Assembly (NCBI RefSeq): GCF_029227915.1
Contig: NC_079877.1
Span: forward strand, 27,431,851 to 27,495,850
Reading direction: 5' to 3'
Length of the DNA: 64,000 nt
Source of the DNA: Hydractinia symbiolongicarpus
Lineage: Eukaryota; Cnidaria; Hydrozoa; Anthoathecata; Hydractiniidae
The notes below the pieces were generated by a model. The model searched no databases and had not been told where the DNA came from. It was given only the letters and a program-made list of their open reading frames with translations. Positions 13,301 through 28,300 of the stretch are shown here, in pieces (within the stretch, counting starts at the first letter, position 1; every line of letters begins with the position of its first letter). The position numbers were made by a program, and so were the translations under genes.

Positions 13301-16300
13301 TTGCAACATCCAGCTATTTTTTTATGGTGCTCATTGGTTCAAATAGTTAGTCGCTTTCATATGGAGAAAGTAATGTCTTGTTTTTGAAATTTTCCTTTTT
13401 CCGCTTTAAAAAAAATTAAAGAACCATGTGGTTGAATACTAACCCCATGGTTTTTTAATTAGCTTTAAACCTCTACTTTGAACACTTTCCACTGCTTCTA
13501 AGTTTTGGCAAAAATTATGCAAAAGCCCTGGCTATACGCTTTAATAAATGGTAGAGCTTGTTGTAAACATTAATTATCATAGTGGCTATAAGGCATGATT
13601 TACCTCCAATTTATCTCTAATTTTCTTTTGTTTTTTTTGTTTTACCTATGATTTATTGATTTCCAAAAACAATTTAGCAAACTTTGTCTTTGTGCAAAAG
13701 GCATGGCCATCTGTTTACCTATTTCTTGGCTGGGAATGAGTGATTAAGGTATTTGTTAAAAAATGGCCAGTGATAAAATAACAACAAGAAATTGAAGAAG
13801 TTAAACTACTATTATTTCTAATTTTCAGGAAAGTTATAACGCGTTCTGGACTATGAAATAGATCAAATAAATACATGTGTTGATTTTTGTTGATAAGGGT
13901 AATTACGTGCCTTTAAGGACCCCATCTAATAATCACTCTGTATAGAGACATGCCCAAATATTCAATAATTATTTGTATACATTTAGAGTTGATTGCAAGT
14001 TTTATTTTCCAACCTTACATCACATTCAAGCTGAAATGGAAGATGGCGTAACACCTGATGGTGATGCAGTTCGATTTGATTACCAAGAGCAAAAATTTCC
14101 TGGATACACATGGAAGGGTTTTGTCTTACTTAATGATATGCAGGTGCAGGAATAATCTACTTTGTTTTAGATACCTTGGAACCTTTTTCTTATTTATTAA
14201 TCTCTGGATCTTTTTTATAAAAGCTAATATTTTAGGCCATCTATGAAGCTCAAAATCTCCGTAACCATTTGTAACATGATTTTTTAAAAAATATTTTCTG
14301 GATGAGTTGTCAATGTCTTTTAAAAACATTTTCTATGGGCCATACAGCTAGTTTGTTATTATCATTTTATCACCCCTTTATTATTTTTACAGGACAAGTT
14401 ACCATCTAGTTACAATGCAAGCTACAATATGTTTTATAATGTTTACTTTAAATTCTAGCCATCGATTGTTGTTACGATTGATATCCCGAAAACATCCTAC
14501 TACCGCATCATGGTAAAATATGTATTAAATCAAATTAAACCAGCTTCGGCTAGTGTTTCTGTTTATAAAAATGACCCAGGTAAGAACAATATTGTTGATA
14601 TCAGTTTTCTCCTTTTTCTATAAGGGAATATTTCTTACAAATATTACTTATTACTTAAAAACTTTTATGATGAAATTTAGATAAAGCTTTACTTCTGGGA
14701 GCTGTGACGTTTATTCCTACACAAAAAGGAAGTGCAATTAATTCACATTACGTAACTGTGTACGATGAAAACAAGGATAATCTACTTTATTTTCCTTTAT
14801 CAAGTGGGGCCTGGAAAGTTAAAATTGATATCAGTGATTCAAACATCCTCATGGTAATTATTTATTTATTTATTTATTTATTAAATGCACTTTTTTTATC
14901 TTATGTTTTTATTGAGTTTATTGGATTTATTTCATTGTACTATTTCATCGTTTTAATTCTACAGAACAACCACTTGTGTTAACTGTTTCTGTGCTAAACA
15001 AAAATGGCCATTTCAGGTCATCAATTATAAACACTAAATTTAACCAAGCATGTTTAGAAAATCAATGTTTCTGTTCTTATGTTGAGTGCTAAACAAAAGT
15101 GGCTAATTCAGGTCATCGACTATAAACACTAGATTTATCAGGCATGTTTCTTGATTTTCATTCTAAAACATATCTTTTGTCTCAAAAGTACAAAAAAATT
15201 TAAGATACTCTTTAACTGTAAAAATTTGTATAGAATAACATCTAAAATAATAGTGCCCCAGTTCAGTATTTGTGTGTGTCTGTGTATGTGACTTTTCCAA
15301 AGGGGATAAAATTGGGTCTCATTTGTTCACAATAAGTTAGTTATTTACAAAATATGTATGTGTTGTCAACATGTAAAATTATTGTCAATTTTATATGAAT
15401 GTATTATAATTAAGTCATTTTGCAGTATACCCTAAAACTTTAGTATCAAGAAACTTGACAAAAGTAATAAAGAATTGACATGAAGTTCCATTCGTTAAAA
15501 CCAAATTATTCTAGCTCTTAAACTTAAAAAAACCCCTTGTCAATGACATCACCCAAAACTAAAAATTTGAGATTTCTTAAACTATTTATAACAAAATATA
15601 TGTTATATAAATCATTACCTCAAATAACCCTGATGGAAGTAAACGTTTCCTCTAGACTTACAACTAGCTTTTAATATTTTGTATAATTTCTATCCTAGGA
15701 TCATATTATTATGCTACCTCAAGAATATTCTCATGCTAAGAATTTACAAAAGTCTGTACAAACACCATGTACTGTAGATACAGAAGAGAAATTCTGCAAC
15801 TTATATCAATATGTTTCTATTGATAAACCTGGTTTTGTGAAAGCTGAAGCAGAAAATCCTGGCCAGTCAACTCGAATAAAGAAAGTTCCTCTTTTTAATG
15901 ATACTAGAGTTTTGTCTAAATTGGATTATCAGGCGATGGTTTTATTGTCTCCAGAATTTGTAAGCAAATAATATTTATCAGCCATTTTTCTATGGGAAGA
16001 TAATAGATGTTATTCATTGTTGTCCGTTTAAAACTTTAAGTTTCTTTACTTTACTGATATTTTTCTGCAAACTTTATTGTATTGTAAAATGTCTTACTTT
16101 TTTCACCGTAATAAGAAATTTTATCTATTCAAAACTAATCAATATCACAGATAAGTTTCTCTGCTTGTCCACGAATGTGCTTTAAACTACAAATTGGCTC
16201 ATGCATTAACTTTTTTTAAGATAGTGTTTTACAATACAGTCATATATTAATTTAACAAAATTGAAATAAAAGTTGCATAAAATTAAACCATTATAAAATT

Positions 16301-19300
16301 ATGCCTTTTTTAATTGAAGAAAAAGCTTTGCTATTCTTTTTATTTAGAAACAACAAGATGTTATATTTTCTGTGCCAAAACCTGGTCAGTACATGGTTAT
16401 GATTCAATACTACCATGAATCCTCTGAGGCCAAGTACCTTGATGTGTATGTTCGCAGCAGAACTAAAATCCAAAAGGGAAAAATCTGGTTGTACGAATGC
16501 AGGTAGAAAACACACCCTTTTTATTGACTACATTTTCTTAAAAATGAACTTTATGTAATAACTAATCAGTAGTCTTTGGATAAATCCACTACTTGACCTG
16601 TCCTTTATATACCATTTCTTGTTGTCCTACTACTGTGGTTCTAATTTGCACAGAGACAGACAAAAACAGTTATTATCATCAAAATATCCAAATCTTGTTG
16701 TCAATGGCAATTTACATTTTAAATATTTCACAGCTTTGATGAAGCTTAATATATGTGACCAGAGAAATAAGATTATACTCATGCCACAACAGTTAGTTGG
16801 ACTAGGCCTAGTTGGCAAATTAGGCTTGTATGTTTGATCTGATTCAGTTTAGTTGTTTATTTGACAATACATTTTTCATAGATACACATTTGGTTGTCGA
16901 CAAGTTGTATTGGAATCTGGATTGCATGGTGTTGCTACTTTTAATGTTAAAAACACCAAAAAACATTTAATATCTATTGTGTCTAGAGCAGATGCCATAG
17001 TAGCAGTGGTAATGTGTTTTAATATTTTATATTTTTATTTGCTATTAAATACACAATTCCCATTTTTGGAAAAATAATATTTTACTTTCTGCAGAAGAAT
17101 AATAACATTACCTTTCTTTTGTTATATTTTTCAGCATTGTTGAAAGGGAAAGTAAATTTTAATTAATGCTGCTTTCCATAGGATTCTGTTATTTTTGTTC
17201 CATATCAAGAATGGAGTGCAGATTACATTTCTCCAAAGTTTTACTGTACTACGAAAGATGGTAAATGCACCACTACTGAATATCCAGATATTAAAAATGG
17301 CAGACTGGTGCTTCCAAAGCAAACCAGTGGAGAACCAAAACCAAATTATGTTATAGATCCCAATGTGAAGTTAATGTATTTAAAATCTGGTGCTAATTCA
17401 ATTGAAATGAACGGTATGGTACTAAAAATTGATTTCTGACTTTGATAACTAATACGTATAACAAAATATTTTTTTGGATATTTATTTTCTATTGTGCTTA
17501 GGATAGCCAATAAAACAACCACTTTTTTACTTTAGACGTTGCTGTTGGCAGATATCACATCATTGCTCATTATTACCAACCCAATCATCCTGCATTCATA
17601 TCCAGGACCACTTTGTATTCAGGCTCAGGTGCTGGCCTTTTAGGAGATTTGAATTTCATGTATTGTCCAAACCTGAATGGATGTAGAGCACCTATCCTAA
17701 GTAAAATTAGTAATGATAGCTTCGTTTTTGTTGATGGAGGAGCACAATTCCATGTTGATATACCTACTGGAAAAGATGCTTGGATAGTAAGTATCAATCA
17801 TTAATGAACCTTTGTTTTTGTAAACTTGTCAGACGTGGAACATTTGATGAAATAATTGTTTTATTGCAATATCATGTCAACATAGAGACAGCACTGATAA
17901 CAATATGTCTCTGCTTGAGAACCCTTTTAAATACATTTATTAGATATATTTAAAAAGGTTGTCTTTTTTCTGTTTTTGTCACCTATGTCAAAAGTATCTA
18001 TCAATCCCCAAGTGAGTGCAAATTGACCCATATGAAAGTTTAAGTAAGTCACAATGTATGGACATTTATAATAAGTCTATGTCATCCAAGACCTCTTTGG
18101 ATTTCATTATCTACAAATTTCCTCCATCAAAAGTTGGTGATAATCATTTTTTTTTTGAAATACATGCTGCAACAGAAGTACTAAGCGTGCAGGAGTTGGA
18201 TATTATTACAAACTAGTCGGTAACTTGTGGATAAATCCTTGGCTTTGCCGGTCCTTTATTAACCGCATTTCATGTGTCAGACAGACGCATACGGTATTAT
18301 AATATAGATATTACAGTGAAGACACTTTAGATGAATAGGACATGCCATTACGTTTTTTTAATATGCTTGCAAATGATCATTGATGTATTGCGTATATCTG
18401 GTTGAGGTCTAAGTTAATTCTGGTTTATGCAAAAAAAAAGAAGAAAACATTTTACCATACTTGAAGCTGCAGTAGCAGTGATTCACCATATTTCCAGACC
18501 TGTTATGTGAAGTATCAGCCTATTCTCCTTTATAATAATTTTAATTTGTTTTTTAGGAGTATATAATGTTGGTTCCAGAAAATATCTCTCCAGAAGCAGA
18601 TATGTTTTCTTTCAAACCACTACAACTTGCAAAGGACTTCCAGGAGCAATGTGGCTTGAATAATTATTATGTCAAACCTGATGCAACAGGTTTCTGTCGT
18701 GACAGTGTCTTCAGCTTAACAACAGCATTCAATGATGGTGCGTTACCATGTAATTGTAACTCAGAAGGTTCTATTTCAACTGCCTGTGAATGTGAAAACT
18801 TTGGAGGTCAATGTCCATGCAAGGAAAACGTGATTGGAAGAACATGCTCCAGATGTAAAATTGGTTATTATGGTTTTCCAAACTGCAAGCGTAAGCCAAA
18901 TTAATTTCCATTTTTATTAGAATTAGGAGAATTAGGTATGTGGTCTTGTTAGTATCTTAAAGAGAGGAAATTTCGTAGGTTTACTTCTGCAACTTAGTTC
19001 TTTGATAATTTCTCCTCAAGATTTAAGCTCACAAGTTTCACTTGGTTGTGGAAGAAAGTCATTTTGTCTAAATTCTTTAAATGAATCAGGAGTTTTTTGA
19101 AGGAATCTATGGGAGTTATTGTATGCAGATGATTTGGTTCTCATAGCAGAGTCGATGGAAGAATTAGTTGAAAAGTTTGAGAAGTGGAAGAAAGGACTAG
19201 AAGAGAAAGGGCTAAGGGTGAACACAGCAAAGTCTAAAGGCATGACTAGTAGCATTGCAGCCAAGGGTGTACTTGAAGTTGGAAAGTGGCCTTGTGGAGT

Positions 19301-22300
19301 TTGCAGGAAAGGGGTTGGTAGTAACTTAATTTTTTGTTAGACTTGCAAGCATTGGGTACTTAAGACGTGCAGTAGTATTGGTGGAAGGTTAAGAGCTGAC
19401 ATCCAGTTTGTATGCAAGCGTTGCAATGGTGAGATTATAGAAAATGAAGTATTTCCAGCTTCAATGATGTACAACAGTGGCTCGTTAGAGATAGTTGAAA
19501 ACTTCTGTTACTTAGTTGATATGTTGGGCAGTGAAGGGGGTATTGGAAGAAGTGTTATTTGCAGGATAGGTTCTGCTTGGAAAAAGTTCAGAGAGTTACT
19601 TCCTTTGTTGACTAGGAAAGTCTTGTCGATTGAGTTAAAAGGTAAGTTGTATGAGGCCTGTGTAAGAAGTGTTATGTTGTACGGTAGTGAGACATGGGCA
19701 TTGAAGCAGGAAGATCTTGACCGTTCAGAAAGGAATGATATGAGAATGGTTAGGTGGATGTGTAACGCCAGTCTGAGAGACAGAAAGAGTTCAGATGAGC
19801 TAAAAAGCAGGCTAAGTATCCGTAGAATTAAAGATGTTATCCAGATAAGAATATTGAATTAGCTGAGGCACTTGGAAAGAATGGAGGGGGATAATTGGGT
19901 AAGAAAGTGTAGAGACTTGATAGTTCCTTGGGCAAAGCCCAGAGGCTGACCGAGAAAGACTTGGCAGGAGGTTGTAAGGGCAGACTTGATACAGAGGAAG
20001 AGTTTAGATCTAACACAGTCTAGATCAGATTGGAAGAGGGTCATTATTATACCCCGTCCAACCTATGCTAGCATGGAAAACGGACGTTAAGCCGAGAATG
20101 ATGATGATGATGAGGAGGTTTGATATTTACTGAGAAGTATGGGGACAAATCAAGAATATAGAAAGAAATAATTAAGCCTTATTTTACTTTCTTAAACTCC
20201 CTTAGAGATTTTGCATGAGCATGTAATTACTAAAGATGCCAAACTGCAACGTTTTTGTAATGTAGCTTTCTTACAACATTGAGTAATCACTTTTTAGCTT
20301 GCAATTGTTCTAATTGTGACGATATTACGGGTCGTTGTACCTGTCCACCAGGAGTTGTTGGTGAAAAATGTGATCAATGCAAGCCAGGCACATTTGGGTA
20401 TGATCCTGTTATTGGGTGTCAACCTTGTAATTGCGATGAGCAAGGAACTGGTATGGATGAAGCTGTTTGCAATGTCATTACTGGTAAATGTCCTTGTAAA
20501 GAAAACTTTGGATCTCGAAAATGTTCATCTTGTGCTCCTGGCTATTATAACTATCCAATATGTGAAAAATGTGAATGTTTTCAAGGTGGAGTGACTGGTG
20601 AAAAATGCAATGGAAATACTGGAAAATGTTCGTGCCAGGTATAAACAGAAAATGAAATTGCTAACAACATATTGTTTAAACATATCGTTTTTCTGTCTGG
20701 CGGAGCAGCCATTTTTTAATTTGTACAAAAGTTCCAAGAGCTAATCAAGGCCAATTTTGAAAAAAAGAGTCTAGTTTCGATGTACCTAGAGTATTTTGAA
20801 ACTAAACTTTCCCTAAAATTGAGTTAATTATTGTAGTAAACTTCACAAATATGCAAAAACCTCTTCCCGTGTGTTTTTAGTTTACCTCTAAGCTTTAAAC
20901 TACCAGCGCTATGCACTTTCTTGCCCTGTATAGAAAATCTATCCATAGAAACACAGCATGAAAAAGCCCACTGAAAATGCTAGTTATGGCAATGTACTTT
21001 TGTGGTGCAGTTTGATATATATAACCTTCCTATGACAATTGAGTCTTATAATTTAACATGTTTTCGCCATGAAGTATTCTTTACGATTTTGTGATTAAAC
21101 TTTTCTGCATTAGAACAATGTTGTTGGCCCACAATGTGATGAATGTCCAGCTGGCTTTTTCAAAACAAAAGATACTACAGGAAAACAGTTGTGCACAAAA
21201 TGCTGGTGTCAAGGTCGATCAACAAAATGCAAAGAATCTGATCTATTTAGGTAGAAATTTTCCCTCTTTTATTTAAAAAATTTTTTTTATATCTTAAGCA
21301 ACTTTGATTAAAGTTATATCATCAAAAGTTTTAAAAAATTTTCTGTTTGATTTCTTAGGAGTCTGCAATACTCCTATGTATGTATCTGTTTGTGTATCTG
21401 CGTGTGCTTTTAATTTTTGTACTTGAATTTTATTTCTGCACAATATTCTTAAGTAAGCACTTCTGTAATATATAATAAGAAACTTATATTGCAGAAACAA
21501 AAAAATATATATTTATATATACAAACTTTTCTAGTGATTTTATAATACTTTATATTTGACAACTCATGTGATATAAACATTTTAGAGCTGTAATTGTTAC
21601 AACAACAGCTGGTTGGAAAGTATCACTGTCAAACACACAAGTACAAAATGGTAGTTTTGACAAGCTTGAAGTTGAGGTAGCTGCTCCAATTACAGATATT
21701 CGCTCCGCAGACAATGAAAACATTGTTTACTGGATCGCACCAAGTGAATTTTTGGGAGATCAAGTATGTCAAATTTAGGTTACTTCTGTGTGAGATTTTT
21801 CCCCAATAATGCACTTACTACTCATTAATTCGAGGGTTTTTTAATTTCATTGTATCAGTTGCTTATATTATTTATCACATTTAAAATTAATTTATGTTAT
21901 TTTCAAAATAATAATTTTACTATATACATCTTTTCTAAATTAACTTTCTTGGATATACCTTTGATTCATACAGCAACTAACAACCTGCTGAAGCTTTTAA
22001 ATTCGCACTAACTAATCTCTGCTCTAAAATGACTGGTTTCTGCTCATTAGTGCAAGTAATAAAATTAAAGAAATTTTGACCGTAACAATATTCCCAAAAC
22101 AGTACTTTCTCATATTGGAAAATATGCTCATACCAATTTAACGCAATGAATAATAAATAATGATTTTAAAATCAAAATATGAAAATTCAAATGTAAATCG
22201 TTATATAAAATTCAATTGGAAATTATGAACGAAAAATCAGTTGCAAGCGGCTTATGTAAAAAGGGGGAAATTAATTTATTTCTTTAAACAGCCCAAAACA

Positions 22301-25300
22301 GTGTATTGTGAAAGTCTTCGGCCTTTTTTTGAAAGTTCAACAATCAAGGCCATGTAAGTGAAATTAAATTTCATGATATGTTCATTTAAATTTATATAAT
22401 CAATGGTAGCTGGAAGTCTAGAAAATAAATATAAATTACTTGTGCATTTTTTATATTGCTCTATAAATAATACAATACAAATATTTTTTAGTTAATGAGG
22501 AATCTTCTTTTTTACAGTCAGTTTCATATGGTGGCCAACTCTACTATTACTTTGAATATACTACAAAAGATGGGAAGAGCCAGCCATTGGATGATTTACC
22601 GGATGTGTTGATAAAAGTAAATATTTTATACTGTGGTATAATTACATTTACAGTCTGTATAATTACAAAGTGATTAGCATTTGTGTATCAAGATTGTTTT
22701 AGAACAATTCTGTCATTATTGATTCTTGCCATGTTTTTTAAAATATGTAATTTGTGGAAGTTTATTTCATAAAAATACTTCTTTTTACTACTGTGCTACT
22801 GTATCTAAGGAATCTATTATGTTTTCTTTTAAATAATCTTTACTTATCTGCCATTTAGAGTGGTAAAACTTTGTTGAAATCCAATATCCAATTACTTCGA
22901 TCACCAGCAACCACACAAAGATTTCAAATTTTGTTAAAAGAGGTATTAATGTATTTGATGTGTTCTCACCTTTACATAAAAACAAAGGAAAACAAAAAAA
23001 GCAATGATACAGAAGTTCTTAATGAATTATATGTGTGCCAATATATTCAGACCCAATTATGTAGCTGAGCAGAAACCAGCACACTCATAAGCTTTGTTGC
23101 AATTAGTGGAAATAAGACTTGAAAGTTTTTATTATTAAGAGGTATACATACTCAGTGTTAGTGATCAACATCCTTCTTTAGCTTTTTAAACTTATTTTTT
23201 GATGTTAGACCTTCTTTATTTTGATCATCAGAATCGAAATAGGACAGAAAACAAAACATCAATTGTGAAGTTTTTGAAATCGGAGCATGAACCGAGCATT
23301 TTATTTTGCTAATTTGAATAGATGTATTTGCGTACATGTAAATATAATTACATATTTTGATAGCCTGCTTAACATTGCCATTTTAAAAGGGAGATATCAT
23401 GATTTATCTCCTACCTCTTATATAACCTGATTTTCAATTTTAGTATTCCCCGATATCATTATTCATACTTTTTAAATTAATCCCTTTCGAATGCTTTTTC
23501 TAGAATAACTGGGTCTTGGAAGATGATTCTCCAGTATCGCGTGAGCAAATGTTGTCTGTCCTTTCGAAAATTGAAAGTCTTCGAATTCGAGCAACACACG
23601 ATGTTAATGCTGGTACCTCAACTCTATGGAACATCACGATGGATGCAGCTGTTTCAGAAGGCTCTAAACCTATATTTAACATAGAGGAATGTTTGTGTCC
23701 TAAGGAATACACTGGTCTTTCATGCTCACGATGTGCTGCTGGTTACACGAGACAAAGAGATGGTAGTTGTGGTAAATGTGAATGTCTTGGCAGAAGTAAT
23801 ATATGTGATCCAAATAGTGGTGTTTGCAAAAATTGCACAGATAACACACAAGGTAAGATCAATTTCCCACAAAAAACTAACAGGCAGAAATAATAAATTT
23901 TCTGATTTAATTCTGTTGTACTAAACGTGAAAATAGGTGTTTATATTTTGTAAAAAAGATAAGTGAAACCTCATATAATCAAAATCTTGCAAGAATGTAT
24001 TGAAAAATTTATTTCTCTGTCCATGTATCGAAATATAACCAGGAGTAGCGAGAACTTCTTTTTTCTGTGATTTTATTAAAAAAACGGGGACTAACTAAAT
24101 AAAAGCTGCATTTAGGGAATTATAAATACAAACTTCTAAAAACATAGTGATCCATTCCTTCAATGAGTACAGCATGTTCCCAGTGTAGCAGTGGCCATTT
24201 GAAATGTTTCCTTTTTACTCCCTAGTTACCTTGTATCTTAAAAATGTATAAGGTATATGTTTTTTATGTGGTAAGGTGTCGTCACGTGTTTTTATCGATG
24301 TCCAACATGCATCCTTAGGAGATATTGTTCTGTTAACTAAAGTGTTTTATTCGATTTGGTGCTTTTAACCTACCCATCATAAATTTAATTTTTGCCTCTC
24401 CCCCATCTAGTTTTTACTTAAGGGCAACTAGGGTTGCGTGGCTACCTAGCTTTCCTTTAACCTCTTTTGCAAAAAATCTCAAATTTTGTTTATGTTTTCT
24501 GTATATCCAATTTTCATGTCCTCTGTTTTTTGAATCAATGCAAATTTCTCAAATAAGTTTTATTTTCCCTATATGGAAAGGTTTTATCAAGAAAATGTTG
24601 CGTATCAAGGTTAGGATTTTTTAGGGATTTTGATCATCTTGATTTGGATTTCCAGTTAGTTCTGGGTGCTTCATGCGCTATATAACGTTTCTTTAACCAG
24701 TTCATCAATATTCAACTTCTGATTGCACCAGATTAACAAAAAGATAAAGAAATGACGCAGTTAGAGCATTTATATTCCGCTCCTGATATACGAATAAAAT
24801 GCCCTTCGGTAAATTGGTAAAAAAAAGGCATGTTAATTTCTGGTCTTGTGTGCACAGATAGAGGCTATTATGGCACAGATTATCTGCTATCTAAATAATG
24901 TTTTCAAAGATTCCATGGTCAGTAAAATAGAGCTGATTATTATTTCTAGGGAATCAATGTGAGAAATGCAAACCTGGTTTCTATGGTGATAAATGCACAG
25001 CTTGTGAATGCCCCACTTCAGATCCAGCCAACAATTTCGCTGACTCATGTAGCGTTAATCTTGATTCCAATTTGTTGATTTGTCAGTGTAAGGATGGTTA
25101 TGCAGGTTCTCGCTGTGAAAAATGTGCTGATGGTTTTTATGGTGAACCAAATAAGCCTGGCGGTAGTTGTAAAAAGTGTTTGTGTAATGGCAATATCGAC
25201 TCACAACTGAAAGGTACCTTGATTATTATATTATTAACAATAAAAAAGCAACAATATACTGCTTTAACCAATGGAATTTTTACTCTTTTAATTATCTTGT

Positions 25301-28300
25301 GATCTTTACCAGGAAATTGCGATGCAGTCACTGGCAAATGCCACAAGTGTACTAAAAATAGCGATGGTGATCAATGTGAGAAATGCAAGCCTGGTTTTTA
25401 TGGTGATGCAATTGATAAGAAAGACTGTAGAGATTGTAAGTGTAATGCATGTGGTACTGAAGATGTTGCATGCAATGGTACCAATGGACAGTGTCAATGC
25501 AAGCGAAATGTTGAAGGTAGTCGATGTGATCAGTGCAAGGTATTGGAAAGTTTCCTGGTTTTATGCTATAGGCATCATGGAAAAAAACATTCCCGTGAAA
25601 TTAAAACTACAATCTTTGACAAAAATATTGAGTCAAAGGCAGTTTTTTCCTCATTATTCAAATATCAGAAAAACTATAAAACAGTCAATGCTCCGCAGCC
25701 GGCAGGCTGCAAAGGCGTTGATTTTGCACACACGTAGGCTAGTCAGACAGCGTTGAGAAGTTGCTAGTCAAATTGTCAAGCGCACCCGCACACTGAAAAA
25801 ATTCGGGTCGGGGCCCACGAAGCCCAAACATTTGTGAAAACATTTCTGTTGACGTCAGCAACAACTAGCATATGTTATTTAAAATTAGTTGTCTTGACAT
25901 AGTTATGACCACGATTGTAGCTCTAATGCTAAGTAGAATTTCATGTTGAGTCTTATATATTAATTCCCTTGCGTGAGTAAAACTGTGAGTCCACGACAGG
26001 GAAATCACGGGTCACTTTCTTATGACGTGGCCGTACGCTAAAATTTAACTAAAAAAATTAGGGATGTACTGCATAGAAATCGCACATAAGGTGTAAATAT
26101 ATAACCCGCTGCTAATAACGATATAAATATATATACCCTTATGCCAAAAAACTCTATGGTAGCATATATATATATAGGTATCGCTACATATGAAACGGTA
26201 TTAGATATTCACAAAGCATACGGACTGTTAAATGAAGTTCCTAGCATAAAACGGAAATTGTGTTTACGAAAAAGATGGCTGTTCTTTTTGACCGGATTAT
26301 AAACGCTGATATAATGGCTGGCCAGACAGGCCGTGATTGGAATTTTCTTTGAACTTTTGTAAATTAAACATTCTTTGGAAAATAGAACACCCCTAAAAAC
26401 TATACATGGCGAAAGAAAAAAGTATCGATGTAATTCTTATACTTTGAAGTAACTAAATTTCACGGAACCTAAATTATTCTTTTAGCAGGAATTAAGTTTG
26501 GTGAAAAGTTATTAAACTTACGAATCCCAAAATTTAGTATTTGCCACAAAATTTCGTTTCATTTGAGAATAACAAAAACTTTGCTACCAGGGCTATTTGC
26601 TTGTCAGAAGTGATGACAAATGATATAAAAGTGGTGGGCCCCGATTATATTTGTTTTATAAGTCTCGAATAATATTTGACTGTCATACTTAAGTCGGCCT
26701 CTCTTGATTATGTTCGTTCTATAGTGAGAAATAATATTACACTGTCGTATATAAACAGGCCTGTCCTGGTTATGTTCCTTTTATAAGTGCCAAATAATAT
26801 TTTTTGAGTAATAAACCGATCTGTCCTGATTATGTTGCCCTGATTATGTATTTTCTGCCCTGTTCTTAACTGGGGCAAGCTGCTGTACTTAATCAGGCCA
26901 ATATTCATTATCCGGGCAGAACATAGCTAGCTAATGCTAGCTTTAAACTAAAGATTCCCAGTATATATATTCCCACAAAACACATCAAACGTTATTAACC
27001 CTGAAAATTTTAAACATTTTCCTGGGTTTTTTTTGGTTTGCGAAGTTCTTTTCCTCCAAATATTCTGAAAATAAAGTTCAGAAATTACTTATTTTTAAAA
27101 TGTAAATTTAATTTGTTTCAAATTGTGGGCAAAAACCTTAATCAGCATGCTAAAAGAACTGACTTTTCTTAATTTAGAATTACTAAACACAACCATTTTC
27201 TTACAATCAGTGTAAACTGTTGTGCGTATGGCTTATATTTAATACACCAAAAGAGCTACTTTGTTGATTTCAATTTTATACTCTTTGTAAGCTATTTTTT
27301 TCTTCTTTTTGACATTTCTGTTTTACCACTCAATTTTTACATTTTATAAGTTATTTGGAACAGAATGGTATGAAATAGACCAAAATACCTGATCTTAGTT
27401 GTTTTTAATTTACAGGCTGTGTCTGTGAAACTTTAAGGGGAACATTTGGTGGAATACAATGGCATGACATATACTGATAGAACTGATTTTTGTTGTGTTA
27501 GATGTTATATCTGAACCTTTTTGACATTTTATGTTAATTTTGCGAGGAAGGACCATATATATATACACAGAAGAAGAATTCAATTTTACACCTTGCAAGC
27601 TTTGTTTTTCTAAATTTTGTATAAATTCTTACTGGGGAGGACTCCGTGCAATATATCGAAATGACTGATCCTTCTCGATTTAAATTGGATGTGTTCTAAA
27701 TCGTATATAGTTTTGGAAATTTTGTGTAAGATTTAATGGGTAAGGGCTAGATGCAATATGTCAAAAAAACTTTTTTTGTTGAATCAGAAGCACTCCCTAC
27801 AACCATTCTTTTTTTTACAGTTTGTGAAGCTTTTGTGAGGAAAGAGTGTATGCAATATTATCGAAATAACTGATTTTTGTTGCAAACTGTTTTTCTTTGG
27901 CATTTTGGATTAAAATATTGTTTTAGAGGGCATATGCAGTAGATATATGTACTGAAATAGTTAAATTTTGCAAACTTTGATTTTGTCGTTACCTCTCATT
28001 TTTTACATTTTGATTAAACTTTTGTGGGAGACCGTCGGTATGCGAAGGACCAAAATAAGAGATTTTAGTATTATTTAGAATTTGTATTTTGTGTTGCAAA
28101 ATTGGTGCAAAAATTGACATAAAATGAACTTATATACAGATTGATTGCTGTTGTTTAACATGACTCATTATGACTTATATATATATTTTATGAAAATTTG
28201 TGACAGAATACTATGTGAGATTTGAAATTTTGTTTACTTTATTGATGGTAAAACAGCATGCAAATTGCTAAAAGGACTTTATTAATTTTAGGTTTAAACA

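Noticed and set aside
25322-25756. 144-codon plus ORF overlapping laminin exon 31
   Set aside because: It reads the LE exon in the wrong frame and runs on into the intron; the LE frame with regular Cys spacing is clearly the real one.
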